A stretch of DNA of 64,000 nucleotides from Apricaphanius iberus (taxonomy: Eukaryota > Chordata > Actinopteri > Cyprinodontiformes > Aphaniidae), in contig JAPXFQ010002738.1 of assembly GCA_028564705.1 (NCBI GenBank), forward strand, positions 1,674,001 to 1,738,000, written 5' to 3'. This document shows, one piece after another, positions 1 through 15,000 of this stretch. The notes under the pieces were generated by a model. It had not been told where the DNA came from, ran no database searches, and saw only the letters and a list, made by a program, of their open reading frames with translations. The stretch's first letter is position 1. The number at the start of each line of letters is the position of its first letter. The position numbers and the translations under genes were made by a program.

Positions 1-79
1 CACTCGGGGAGTAAAGTCCTCGGCGGACAGATACAATCCCCCGTCACCGGCTCACACAGCCGCGGGCCACAGTTACAGG
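1..79 (-). CDS. lama5: lama5 exon w33 (cut by window edge): LE repeat
   Basis: Encodes [19 protein letters not shown] and then RTLLPE, matching alpha-5 [21 protein letters not shown]. The acceptor is CTGCAG; the incoming phase is 1. The exon runs off the window at base 1, so its donor is not visible. Confidence 0.94.
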
Positions 80-3000
80 CTGCAGGGAGATGGGATGAAA
101 GACGTTCGGAAATAATAAAAGAAAATCTGGCAACATAATAAAACCTGGAGGGTTTTATAATGAAAACACAGATGCAGTATGGCCAAAAAAAGTGTATAGT
201 CAGCCACTAATTGTGCAGGTTCTCCCACTTAAAAAGATCAGAGACTGTAATTTGATTTTATGATGCTCGGGGTGACAGAGCATCCTCCATGCTGTCTCTT
301 CTCTGTCTTCTCAAAACCTCCAGACGGTCGTGGCTGATGACCGCTTGTACTGACTTTGGTTCTGCTGGAGGTTTCTTCCTGTTAAAGGGGAGTTTTTCCT
401 CTCCACTGTCGCTACATGCTTGCTCAGTATGAGGGTTTGCTGAGGAATTGTTGTGGTTGGAGTCTGCATGATCCGGGCACAACCTCACGTTGATGATTCA
501 TCGCAATCTGCTGGGATTCCTTACACAGAAAACTTTTAACTGCTTGGAATGTTTGTATAATTGTATTGAGATGACTTTTGTTTTGAACTCGCTAAACAAA
601 AGTGAATAGAATTGAATTAATTTTCATCATATGTCGACTATGAGAGACAAAATGAGGGGGGAATATCCAGGAAATGCCATGGTCTGATTTTAAAGATTTT
701 ATTTGCAAACTATGGTGGAAAATAAGTATTTGGTCCCCTAAAAACAAGCCAGATTTCTGTAATCACTTATGTCTGTCCTCCACTCGTTACCTGCATTAAT
801 GACACCTGGCTGACTATATATTTATTTTTTTTGCCCCATGGTAGAGGCTACAACAAACAAAAGCATTCATCATAATATAGATAAATCCTTTCAAGGGTTG
901 GTGATGCAGCTCATGGAAATAAAACCACGATGGACTAATTTTCTTTAACAAATTTCAAAGAGAAAAAACAAAAATAAAATAAAATTGGAAAACAGAAAAA
1001 GTAAAACATGAGAAAAGAGAGAAAAAACAGGGTTTCATAAACTGCTGCAACACTGATTGCTATGGGGATTCCCGCCATTCTGCTGTGTGAAAGCTGACAA
1101 AACCTCCTATATAATGACTATATGTCCAGCAGTTGTTAAAGTAGCCTAAATTAAAATGTTTCTGAAAGAGAAATCTGTAGTCTCTCTGTAGGTTATATTT
1201 CTATAAATATGTAATATTTTTTAATGATATGTAAATATGAGTCTGACTGAAAACATTGTGACACTCACGTCTGCAGTTGGGAAAGCCCCAGTACCCCGTG
1301 GCGCACATGGAGCAGTCTCGTCCAATCACGTTGGGCCTGCACTTGCACTGACCGCCGAAAAGCTCGCAGGTGTCGCTCTCGGCTCCCACCTCGTGACAAG
1401 CGCAGGGCATCGCCCCGTTGTTGAAAAAGGCTGACAGCGACACCGCCGAGCCTAGGCAGAACGGAGAGGCGGCGGAGGGACTGCGAAGAGAGGAGAGGGG
1501 GAAGTGAAAACCTCGCCGCACATGTGCACAACCCTTAAGTCATTCCTGAAAGGTTTCATCAAAAAAAAAACATTTGAAAGGAATTTCTCAGGTTTCAGGT
1601 ACTGACTTGAGATAAAAGCTGTTTTGGCCGCAGTTGCTGATGAAGTCGTACGATTTGTCCAGAGGCTCCTCGGTCAGGTGGGTGGGCTTGTAGCTTTTCT
1701 CAGGAACTACAAGCACATAGTCCTGTTGAGACGTCGAACACAGGATCAGACGTGGCAATTCATGTCTTTACATGACTGATAAAGTAGAAGTAAGCACTGC
1801 TTTATTAGTATGTTAAGTTAGTTTTACTCGAATAGGAACATTGCGATCATCCGGTGTTGTTACAACAAGCAATTAACATCTTTATAATTAGAATCCATCC
1901 ACCCGACCAGTTTGTTCGGCTTGAATATGGATGTAAACGAATGCTTCACTATTATCGTTCAAAAAAAGTGACGGGATTTTGATCGATTTTCTTTTAGTCC
2001 GTCAGTTAAAAATGATTGCCAATAACAAATTGTAGCGCGGCCTCTAACACAGCATCACTCTTTTCATCAGACATGCAGACAGAACTGCAAACAGGACTAT
2101 GAGCCAAACAATTACTGTACAAAAACTAAAGGTCGAGTAGCAGAACCTAGTTTTCAATAAATCCCCATTCCTCTCAGAAAATACCGATGAGGTCTACTAA
2201 CAAAGTAACACAACCATTTATGTTTTTTTTTAATTAACATATGTAATATTTCTTATTAACATGTTACTGTAATATGATATTTTTCTTCATTAGCTTCCAG
2301 TTCATGTAACCAGGTGACACCAAATCAGTCTTAAAATGTCTTACTAGAGCCAATTACATAGTGCTCTATTTGGAAAAACTTCATAGACAGATTTTGCTTT
2401 GTTTCTTTTTACACAAATTTGTGTGCCTTAGTTTTGTACTTTACTGAAAAATGTGAATACGTGTGACCAGAATTTATTTAATTGGGTCAAGTTATAATAC
2501 CAGATGTTCCAAAATACTGTATGTGGCGTTTTCTTATTGGTTATCCGGAAAAAAAAAAAATGGCAGAAATTTAATAAATCGTAACTGGGTTATAGAACAT
2601 AAACATTTTACTTTTACTTTGCTGAGTAACTAATTACTTTTACAGTAAAGTAACTGAGTTACTAACTCAGTAACTTTTTGGACACATTTATTGGTAACTA
2701 TAATTATTTATTTTTTTAATGTAAGTGTAACGTGCAGAATTAGGTTTAATCACTGAGGAAAATGATTTTTTTTTTTAAATTGCAACTGTTAAACACAAAT
2801 GCCTTCATGATAAAATGATGCTTTTTGAGTGATTGAGCTGTGCGTCAGTGGACCTTTACGCCCGCTGCAGGATCTGGGTTCCAGCATTTACGGTGTATCA
2901 CGGAGGAGCAGAATGAGAGCTTCAATTTAACGTCCAGCTTGAATATGATCAGCTGATTTAGAAAAAAAAAGAAAAAGTAAAAAACAGAGGAAAACTTACC

Positions 3001-6000
3001 AGCCACAGCGTCTTTCCTGGAGGTATCTGCACCGTGAGGAAGATGTCGTGCTGGGTCACCTCCAGGATGATCTGGTTCCCTGAAACCAGAACATCCCTGC
3101 AGCCGTACGCGTGGGGACAAAAGGAGGCGTTGGTGTGGCCTGAAACAAACAAACCCAGAGTCAGTTCATCCAACGTTAGTATTCCCATTTAGACTACAAG
3201 GGCAGATACTTTTAAAGGGGATGGACATTTATGCAATGACTTATTCATGTTACAAATTTTTATTTGACTAGTAATTTTATTTCGTCAAAAAAGTCAAATG
3301 TTATCGAAAACGCAATAAAAAAGGTTAAACATAGTTTCTAGGGATGTCCTGATCTCGAGATCGGATTGGGACGAAACGTTCACATTTTCCAGTGGTCGGC
3401 TATGATAGGTGACGAGTCGCACCAATTTTAACTAAACTAACTTCTAGTTACGTTTAGCAGAGATTGCGCAACAATTCAACCCTGTGTAGCAGGGGCGTTA
3501 CAATCTCTTTTTTTTTTTTAGCAAAATCGATCGAAGTTACGTCACGACCTATGGAGCCGAGAAAGTCTCATACTGAATAAATTAACGCCGGGTTTTTCAC
3601 GAATGCATACGCTCCCTCGGATATGCTCATGGTCTGTTTCAGAAATGCACACACACACACACACACACGGAGGTTCACAAACATAATTTTCAGAAACACT
3701 TGTAATATATAGTCAAAAATGCACACGATGAGGTTCACAAATCTGTTTTACAGATCGTGTGCATTTGTGAATTTATATTACAAGTGTTTCTGAAAATTAT
3801 GTTTGTGAACCTCCGTGTGTGTGTGTGTGTGCATTTCTGAAACAGACCATGCGCATTTCCGAATGAGCATATGCATTCGTGAAAAACCCTGCGTTAGTTT
3901 ATTTATTATGGGACTTTCTCGGCTCCATAACAACCGTACAAATCGAAATCTAAAAGACGATCACGATCACATACTTCCATGTTTTTATACAGTAGCGTCA
4001 CTAGCGTTCCACTCTGACTCCTTAGCAACAGTTAGCTGGCAACATCTATTTCCTCAGATTTCCTCATCATAAGGAACCACACATTGCATTTTCCATAACG
4101 AGTAACTCTCACCAGTTCTCATACAGCTCACAACAACACCTGGTAACATTATTAACAGCTATGTCACAATAAGAACATCCCAGTGAACAGAGCACACCTC
4201 TACAGAGCATATTAGCTAACGCTAGCTAGTAGCTATTAGCTAAGCTACAGTTACACCATGGATGAAGGAAGAAGCAGCGGGACCGGAGCTATAGCTGCCC
4301 CTTATATGCTTAAATCACCAGTGAGGAAATGTTGAGTTCCCTGTGAGTTAAGTCAACATCCTCGTTTTAAACAGGAGGACAACTGTTAGCTGCACATTAG
4401 CTCGTTTCTCTGAACGAGAGTTGTTGCGCTGCAGTAACTAAAAACAGTCACTAGATGGCAGCCACCCTGTGTTACTAATAATTTCTGTCATTTATTTAAA
4501 AAAGATTTTTACACTTATAAGTGTACAAATGTATTGTAAATACAATAATGTAAATAAATTATTTCAATTTGACCATTCACACCTAATATGATGGATTACA
4601 CAAGAATAATATAAATTGCATCACTTATATGTCTTTTGAAATAAGATTTACTGTACAAAACTTAATGAATAAAAACCAATGATTATAGAATAGACTAGTT
4701 TGAAAATGGCACAGAGCTCTGTACTGTAAGAAAAGAAAAAAACATAAATAAATCGAGAATCGAATTGAACTGTGATCCTGAAATCACAAATAAAATCGAG
4801 GATTTTGAGAATCGTGACACCCCTACTCCGTAGTGGTGCAAACAATGACTCTTAATTACCACAAATCAGCGTAGCAGATTAAATACAATTCTAATACGGG
4901 TAAACTTCAACAGATACGCTTAACCGTACTTTAAACTATATAATAAAGGCATAGAAGCTCACATCTGGCATTTACACGCAACAATAAACTGAAATAAACA
5001 GAGAAAAACCCATCTTTAGCTCCTGCAGCGGGAGAGAAAACAAGGCAGTCCCTAAACACCACCTGTGGCGAATTCAATTCATGCGTGAAATCTATGCTGA
5101 GTTCAGGAGCATAGGATATTTCAGCTTATAGTGAAAACACCAATAATAATACTGCAACTTACAAACTTTGAATAATGTGGGCTTTCTAGCACGTATTTAC
5201 TCAAAAATATAGAGTGAATGCGATACCATGACGCCAGCAAGTGGCCTGATGGAAATACCTTTCTTCATAATACTGTACCAGGTATAAGTGTTTGCTTTTT
5301 ACTTTTGTCTGAAATATTAAACTGAACCTGACCTTTAACTCTCTGTAAGATTTTGATTTCATTGGATTTATATCAATAATTATAAAGCTTATTAATGAAA
5401 TTAGTCTTATAAAAGGTTGAGTTACTTGCTAAAATATATTTCAGTTTTATACATTTCAATACTAACGGCAAGGTATTAGAAAAGGACTCTAAATCGGATC
5501 GAATTTGAGGTTAAAACATCGGAATCTGAGGCCAAAAACTGCGATTGGGACATCCCTAATACTTTCTATAATTCCTCTAACTATATGCAAAACAGAATAT
5601 TGGTTGTGGATTCAGAACTGTTACCCTGCCAGATCTGCCCTCCGGTTATGTAGACCTGGACTGGATAACTGGGATGAAGAGGCTGGTGATAATGGAGGAT
5701 GAAGACGTAACGGCCGGGAGACTGGACACGACCAGAGTACACCGCTGCATTCTGGGTAAAGGAGGGAAAACAGGAAATGATCACTGCTGCTTTTCCTCTT
5801 CATCATCATCAGCAACCGTCATACCTGCAGCGAGTCCAGACGCATGTGGTGGTTGGTGTCCGCTCCGAACGGAGGTCGGACCTCTCCCATCCAGACCGGC
5901 TCGTCTCTGTGGTCGGGGGAGAGGGGAGGAGCCGCAGCAGGGGACGCCTGGACGGGCTCCTCCTGAGTAGAGGAGCTCTGGCCCTCCTTCAGGACCAGAG

Positions 6001-9000
6001 AGTCCGACGGCGTCTGGAAGCGGGACGGGACGCAGGAGGAGCTGGGACGGGACGCCGAGCGAGACTGTAAGAGTGCTGAAAGTGCGACGCCGTCGATTGT
6101 ATAAAGCAGTTTCAGTGTTTCCCGTTACCTGTCAGGGGAGAAGTGTCCATGGGTGCTGATGCAGTGGACTCCAGGCTCAACATACTCCATGGTGAACAGC
6201 TCTTTGGGCACCAAGTAGACTTTGTGCTGAAAACAATGAAATAAAGCTTAGATAGTTTTTTTTCTTGCACAAAAATGTAATATAGTTAACAGAATCCTGT
6301 AATTTCTGTTTGAAACTTACTTTTTTAATGATCTAATGTAATATTCTGATTGTTGGAGTTCCTTAGGTAAACCCATAGCATGCACATAAAAATATTTAGT
6401 TTGTACCAGAAAGAAGGAGGCGCGATCGGACGAGAGCTGGACGTCGGCGTCGGTGGGCAGAGAGAAGACCGCCACCCTGTTCTGCTCGTCGACCGCCACG
6501 ACTCGACACAGGAAGCTGCACAAAGCCCAACGCACACGGGATGATGAAGAAGCGCCGAAAGAAGCGGCAGGTGGAGAGGAGAAAGAAAAGAAAAGGAAGA
6601 TCGAGCGTTTGGTATTGTGTTCTTTTCTATCCTCGCGTTAACGCTGAACAATCCACTAAAGGACAGTGTTTGTTTTAGTACAACGAACAAAAAATACGAT
6701 GGAAAATTTTTTTCCCCAGAGTTTTAAATGTGTCAGTAATAATGAGACTCCTTCAAATGTTTAGCTGGAAAGATGAGACTCCCCAGCTCGCCATTTCAGC
6801 AGGATTTTAGACCAGTGGAAAGGTCTTTAGCCCTGCAGAGCCGATTCTCGTCCAGGTCTGTTTTTTTTTTCTGATCAAGGCTTTCTTTCTGGGTCGCAAC
6901 CTTAGATTTAGTTTGTAATAACCATTTATTACCACAGTAATCGATTAACTGGTTGGTAGAATAACTAGACGTTTTATTTTTGGGGATGCACCAATATCAA
7001 TATAGGTATCAGATTCATGATGCTAAAATTGAATAAGTTGACTTTGATTGTGATCGAAAGGCACAGTGTGTAATTTTCGGCCAGTAGGGGGCAGTGCATA
7101 CCTAAATTAGAGGACCCGCGCCTATGTATTTTAAAACTTATTTTTAAAGTCATATTTTACAATATTGGCAATATTTTGCAATTCATGTGCTTTGCGTAAT
7201 TATTATTACATAATATTTTAAATGGCTATTTTCAAAGATGTACTGCAACAACTAAACACTGTCATTTTAATGGCTTTCCACAGTTACTTTAAAAAAGTAA
7301 TCTGATTTCTGACTACTGATTACTCTTTCCAAAGGTGACTAAGTTACTTTACTTATTAGTTTATTTTGAAAGTAACTAAATTAGATTAAGAGTTACTTTA
7401 TTAGTTACTTTCAGCAGCTGCCAGTAGCACGTCCCACTCCCTCAACATAAAAACAACCAGTTTTGCCAATGCTCACTTTATTGAAAGTGTATTTTAACAG
7501 TAAGGCCGTAAATATACTTTCTTTTTAACCTCACAGTGACACCAGCAACTATGAAGCAACAAGCTGCTTCTTTGGGACGTACTTGCATGCTCATTGCATG
7601 TACTACTGGAGAGTTCCACTAGGGGGCAGATTCAGTACAGAACTCTCAGACTCGGGCCAAAACTAACATGGCAACCGTAAAAGAAATAACAAACTGATTC
7701 GGACTGCATCAGAAAAAGACGGCAGCAGTGTTGTTGAAGGTATGTACGACCACATTTAACGCTGTAGTTGCTTGTTTTCCTAATGCCTTTGCCGCCATGT
7801 ACCAACAGTGTTGGGGAGAATACTTTGTAAAAGTATTTAGTTACAGAATACTGAATACCTTCTTTGGAATGTATTTTTGTAACGTATTCCGTTACTTTGC
7901 TGAATCCTGGTACTGTATTTTAAATACTTGGAATACTTCCCCTTAAAAAGATCATCTAAGTCTATTAAATGTCACAAAATGCTCTGCTAGCTACTCCCGC
8001 TGGAAAACAGATGGCATATTAATGCTAAACATTCGGTACTGACTGGGAAAACTGGCCAAACACTGCTACCACTCAGTGACCAAAAAAAAACCCAACAAAC
8101 AAAGTGGTTTTTAGCAGTAATATCTCTTTACATTTTATTAGATTTTATATTTACTCATTTGAAATGAAGTTTAGCTGTTTATCAGCCACAGCCAATTAGG
8201 CTGTTTGCGACTTTCTGTTATAAATATTAAAAGTATTGTATACTGATATTAATTGGACTCTAAATGGGAAATTTATAACCATGTAGCCATAATTTTCGGG
8301 AAACCAATAACAACAACATATATAATCAAGTTAACGTCATGTCAGATACAACCAACACCAATACTGTAACTGTGAGAAATGACCTAGCTAACACGATACA
8401 AGTTTACACAAAAATGTACGAATTTTCCCACCTGGATCCATCACTAACCTTTGAAAAAAAAATATTTTAGGTGGTAATACGAAGATGCCGAATTAAAGCT
8501 GCTCCAGCAGTCGCTGGAGTTTGCCTGCATACGTCACTGTTTGACACCAGAAGCATAAGCGGTGCAACGCTATTACTAGTGTTGCCAGATTTGATGTTTT
8601 CCCCGGTTTTAACCACCATGGTTTTAGTTGAGCTTTTGTCAGGAATGTTCGAATGAAATCTGGCATCACCTGAAAAAAATGAACCGCGAGAAAGCGCCAT
8701 TGAATGCATCATTTCCTTCACTACTAGTAATCTGCTTACCTGTATGGAAATGCTAACGCGTTAGATCATATATTAGGAGTTTAAGTATCACTGACAATTA
8801 ATCATAAAGAAACATGTTGTTCTGGTTTTTAGGTCTTAGAATATGTCACTAGAAAAGAGTTGAGAAAAGAGGTCATAGTCTGGTGCCGACCAGATAACGG
8901 AGCTAAAAAGGCGTTTCCTCTTTCTGTTACCATGTAATGCTTAACCCCTTTAAAGCCCGACCCAAGAAATAACGGGGAGAAAATTCAGATTTTTTAAATT

Positions 9001-12000
9001 CTAAAGTTGTCATTTGGTTCTTTCACAAAATATGGAAAAAAATAGCAAAAATAATTCTTGAATATTCACCATTAATTAGTATGTAATAATGTCAAAATTA
9101 CTGATTTGTAGGCCTCTGCCCCCTGATATCAAGTATATCAGATTGTATGAAACCAAGTTTTAAGCAAAGTTTTTACTATAAATGATGTAAAAGGTTTCAG
9201 AAACTGTATGTGTCAAATATGATACGTTTGGCTTTATAGGATCAGTTCGCTGTGTATAAAAGTAGATTGTGAGCATCAAGAGAGGACAGAGTATTGTATT
9301 TGCTCAAAATTGCATTGTTCTCTCCTTGCTGGGAAATAAAACCTCTTGAGGCTTCATTCTAAGTCCTGATTTTTCTGTGTTAAAAGCCTTTAATATCTCT
9401 GACAAACACGAAGAACCAGACAGGAGAGATGTCCAGGTTCCCCTCCTGGATCTAAAACCTCTATGTTCCAGTTCTGTACTCATCAGCTACGATGAGTGAG
9501 CGTCGTGGGCAGACGGGCGACTTCACCTGAACTTGCAGTGCAGGAGGGTGACCCGGTGGCGGTGCGTTCGCGCTCCAGGCGAGTTGACGGCGACGGTCAG
9601 AGTCTGCGGCAGCTCTTCTTCGCTGGCATACTCCACCACCAGAACATGTTCCCCCGGAAACACCAGACGGCCGCGCAGGTCGACGCTGATCTGCAGCAGA
9701 AGAGGAGCGTGAACGACCTCTTCCCCCCCAATGAATCAACAAAAAAAAAAAAAAAAAACACCCCGCGAATCCTCTTACGTCCAATCCGCTGCAGACGGCC
9801 ATGTCGGGGTGGCGCGGCGTCACCTTCTCGGTGGGGCAGGGGCGAGGAAGGTGGTTGTCGTGGCGACAGTTGGCATCGTTTCCGGAGATGGAGGGGAAGG
9901 AGTCCAGAGACAGGTACTTGTACAGCAGACAGCTGGAGAAACAGAAGAAAAGAGGAAAGTTTAGAGATGATCATGAGGATTGTTGCTCGTCTTTGTAGGA
10001 GCGCCTTTTAGAATCTGGGAGGAAATGACGTGAAAAACCAAAAAAAGACCCAAAAATATAAAACATCTTATATCGGATAAACATGTTTAAACATGTTAAG
10101 CCGATATAAGATACTTCTTCTCTTTAGTTTATGTGGTAAAAGAATGTAATAATGGATTAAAGTAAAAAAAAATGCTAGTTGGGTAAGTTTACAAATTCAG
10201 CACAAGGTGCCGGTAAGTTACCATCGCTACTCTGCAAGTATGGTGGAGGTTCTATGATGTTGTGGGCCTGGTTCTGTTTATTGCTCCAGCTTTTTCATGC
10301 TCTGTATTCTCCTTTTATTTCTGGGATCTGCTCCCAAGACCTTCACCAAAAACCAGCAGTAGCGGCTTGCTAATTCACGTTGTAACAAAATGAAATAATA
10401 TTTACTTCTTGTTGGTTTCAGGTACACGGCTGTATGTGCAGGGGTCAGTGACTCTGATCTGCAGGATGGGGGCTTCATAGTAGGCACTTGGCAGCAACAC
10501 CAGGTAGTCCTGGAAGGAAACAAGAACCACAAAACATATATATATGGACAAAATTTAATGACAATGTTTAGTGACATGTACTGTGTTATCAATAAAAGTA
10601 TTGAAAAAAAGGTGTTTAAAAAAATCATCAAAGTATTTTTGGTTATAAAGCTATCATGGCATCCAGTAAGAGCTCAGCGAATACAAATACAACCGTAGAA
10701 ATATAACTTATCAACGCCCCCCCTTCATAAATCTGTTGCATAAATGGGTACAGATTTACTTCTAAACAAAATGACTACAACCAAAAGTACTTTAAAATAT
10801 TTTTAGCGGAAAAAAAGGGGGGAAAAAAGAAAAAAAAAATATTTAATGACAAAAATATTTTTTAAACGAAAAAGAAACAGAAAAAAATACAGAATTTTAA
10901 GCCGCTCTGAAATATTTGAAACCTATATGACGATGATTTATTTAAAAAAAGACAAACCTTAAAACATTAAAATATTAACTGTTTAATTTATTGTTAAGCA
11001 GGTAAAACAAATACTCATTTACGTAAAACAAACAAACAAAAAAAATCTTATTTTTGTGGCCCACAGTCAAAAATGTGGATATTTAGAGTCACATCAAGCA
11101 GATCAATATAACACCTCTAACCACCGTGTTGGTTTTTAAGGTTGGAAAATATCAGTTAGTTCATCTTTATAATGATAAATCTAAATTTTAGAATCAATAA
11201 CATGATAATGGCTTATATCTTTATTATGAATATGGATTTTAAAACACTTATGGAAATTGAAAATGCACGACAATACAACCGATCCAGTGTTCAGATCTGC
11301 CAATCTATATGCAGACATAGGCTTATACATGTATATGTACTCAGCAGCCCCCTGTGTAGTGTAAAGAGCATCCTACCAGCAAGATTCCCTCAGCTTCTAT
11401 AATCACGGTCCAGGTTCCCGGGTTCAGGACGAAAGGCTCCACAAAGTTGTTCTGGGGGACATTGGCGAAGGTCGGCTGCGCACTCGGTGCAAAGACGATT
11501 TGTTTGAACTGTTCTGAACCTTAAAAAAAACAACAACACACAAGCATCAGACAATCCTGACGCTAAAGCCTCGTCTCTGCCAGACAGAGAAATACAAAGC
11601 AGAGAATAACTTCACTTAAATCAGAGAAATGTTTGAAACACTGAGGAAGCATGTGGGCTGACAGTCTCTTGTTACTGGTGGAGACGTACCTCTGCGGTTG
11701 GCCTGATAGGCTGTTATTTTACCGTTGGAGGTGACCCCCTCAGAATTGACATATCTGAGGATGAATCGAGTCAGATAGACGTCTGCCTCGTTCACATAAA
11801 CCTGGAGCTTGACTGCAGTCTACGAGGACCGGGGTCAAGGTGAGAAGGAAAATACGTGGGTTTTAGTGGTAAACCTCTGAAAATCTCTACTGTTCTGTGG
11901 CCCTGAAGAGGAAAAGCTGAAAGAGAGAGGAGCCTCCACCACCCAAAATGTTTTTTTTCACTAGCCCGCCACCACTGCAAACACACGACATGTGATGCAT

Positions 12001-15000
12001 GACACACAGGTGGAAGAGAATCTGTATCCAGACCGGAATTATGCTTTTATATCCCTAAATTTAGCTAAAATCACAAGTTTTTCCCTCTGATTACAGTAAC
12101 AACCCTGTAGACCAGGGGTCTCATTTATGAAGCTTGCTTACGCACAAAACGGGGTCTGAAAACTACGTGAGCAACTTCATACTCAAAAGTTTGCGATTTA
12201 TAGAAAAAGACGTGGAGTAAAAATGTGGATCGATTCTTACGCCCTTTTTGGACACGGAGGACACTGACAGCGCAGCAGGACGGATACCAAAATTGTGAAT
12301 TGAAGCCACATTTTCAGACTTGTAGAGCATTGCACACACAAACGAACACATACTTCTCCCCCGTCCGGTCTATAGGAACCGAGAATAAAAATGAGAATTT
12401 GCTAAAAAAATATGTTACATTTAAGAATTATGTTCATATGTATGTCTTCAGATTGTATAGCAATTGGTGCATGTGTGAAGAACAAATATGCTGCAACGTC
12501 CCAGCATAATTCTGCACAATAGATGCGCTGTAACTCATTGAAGATTCTGTTTTAATGTCAGATACGCTGCTGCATCAATCATGGCGTGTCACCTGCAGCT
12601 CTTCCTTTTATTTTTATGACCCCAAATCAATATTTTGCATGAATGATACTTTCAAAAAGTACTTTTGAAGTGCACCTTTTGGCCAGGCTCTAAATATCTA
12701 GGAGTGCTTAAACTTATTATGTTCTATTGTGATTTAGTTTTATTTGTTTTAATTTGCTTTGATTCTAGTATTACTGTCGCTACAAGAGATATTCATAGCC
12801 TATAATTGAAACTTTATATTTAATGTTATAATTTGTTACATCTCTTTTCCTGCTGCTTTAATTTTTGTTATTTATTTTTAAGTTTTTACTTTTTACGCTT
12901 GTCTTCTAACATTTTTTGTAACAATATTCTTGTCTTTCTATGTGAAGCCTTTGGCTGAGTAAAGCTCTATGTAGATAACATTGATTGATTGAAATAAAAT
13001 ATTGTTCTTTGTCTCTGCATGCCTAGAGCTGTGTCTTTCTCAACCTCTCGGTTGTCCCATATTAGCCGTCTTAATTCGATCCAGAATATTCACTAGACAC
13101 TTTGTATTGACCATTTATTAGCGGAAAGTGGGTGTGTAGGATGCGGGATTTGATCCAAACACATCTGAGCACATTTCTACGAAGAGTCGAATTTATAAAG
13201 AGGAAATTGCGTGCAGCTGTGCGTAGTCCAAATTTGATGGATCAGAAACCTACTAGACGTAAGTGAAAAAAAGTTGCTGAGCTTATGTACGGTTTTAGTG
13301 AGGATTCTACGCAAAGTTTTATAAATGAGACCCCAGGGGAGTAATGGTACGCAAAAGTCAAGGTTCGGTACCATTTCTGGTACATTTTAATCAGGAAGAA
13401 TAAATACAAATGTGCAACAAAGAACCTTTTTTCCTGAATTCCATCCCTTCAATTCCTGAAATTAGATTTTTATTATGGTCAATAATTATTAAAAAAAAAA
13501 TTCAAATATAGGACTTTTTTGAATCCCCTCCCTTTAAAAAAAAGATAAATAAAATAAAAATAAAAAATAGTAAAAGCGCACATAGCCAGAGTAGAAAACT
13601 ATAAAACCACCTGAAAACAGTTAATGTGTAGAAATGTTTACTTTGTCCAAATTTGAGAATAAAACATTCTTCAATCAAGTTGGAGTTGTTTAGGAAAATC
13701 CCATTTCGGATATCTTGGTCTGACTGGATGCTACTAGTAGCGATGTGGGTTGTTTTTTCAGCATCAGTGATGTTTCCATTCAGCCTGACATTGTTTCAGG
13801 TGAGTAACTAAATCATGAGAGTACATAATGTCGGCAGATTTGTCGCTACGCTATTTTTAGGAAAGAAACTGTGCCATCGAAACAGCGCATAACCAGAATT
13901 GTTGCTGCGTTTGTCTAACTGCAGTTAAATCCCGACCATTGAGCGCATAGACACGACAGCAGCGCTGAAAGTATTTATTTATATCCCCATCGTGAGCCGG
14001 TGGCGGTAATAAATTAGACAGTGGCGGTCGCCGCTGAGCTTCCTATGTATGAAAAACCCTGTTAAAGTAAAAGTAAACAGCACACAGCGACCAACTTCTA
14101 AGTATACTCATTTAAGAACTGCACTCTTTTTTACAAACATTGTAGCGCTCTTCCTGGTTTTTTTCCTTCTCACGCATCGCAAACTGTTAAGTTACGGTTT
14201 ATGACAGTAGATTTAAAATGTTGACAAAGTCGCTATTGAGGATTTACTGCTGTCACTCATACTTCATGAAACCAACACGGATACTTTTAATGTTTATAAT
14301 AGTCCGCGTTGTCGTTAAAGTCTGCACTCTGCACGGCATTTTTTAGGGAAAAGAAATATTTGATACATTATTTAATCTAACGCATCAGTTAAGATATGAA
14401 TTTAGGGAGTTTATTTATACAAATTTAAGTTTTAGCAAGGAAACAGGAAGGTTAAACCTTTTACACCTTGAATTTTCCAAACAAAGCCACGAGGCAAACA
14501 TTAAGCTTATGAAGGAAGAGGGGGAAACACATTTTTGTCATTGCTTATTTCACAGTTCACCACTGACAACAAATAGGGCCTATGCTCAAAACTTTGTTTT
14601 TACTCACCTCTGCCACTTTTTTCTTTACAAAAACGTAACGTAACAGTCTGGTTACGTTACGTGTGTTAAGCAACACTCCTAACTGAGACCTGAAATTATG
14701 AATCTGCCGCCATCTGCTGGATATGTAGCTAAATTGCATTTTTTGTCATGCCCCCTTAAAAAAACCCAAAAAAAACCCAATTTTAATTATCGCAATTTTT
14801 TCTACCGATAGCCGATATCATCCATGCCCCCCATATCGGCCGATAATATCGGCCGGCCGATATAACGCTCGGGCCCTACTAATAACCACCATGATTCCCA
14901 CCATTGAAACGCCCGATTGAGCGGCCAGAGCCGTAAGTAAATCAGAATGTTAGCTACATGCTAAGGCTAATGTGTGTTAGCTTTTTATGAAAATGTCTCG

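Noticed and set aside
9240..9360. TATAAAAG followed about 75 bp later by AATAAA, resembling a solo LTR
   Set aside because: No matching second LTR, primer-binding site, clear TG...CA ends or duplication; could be chance in AT-rich DNA.
8941..9400. piggyBac-like end TTAACCCCTTTAAAGCCC
   Set aside because: Only one end seen; no inverted partner next to a TTAA within reach.
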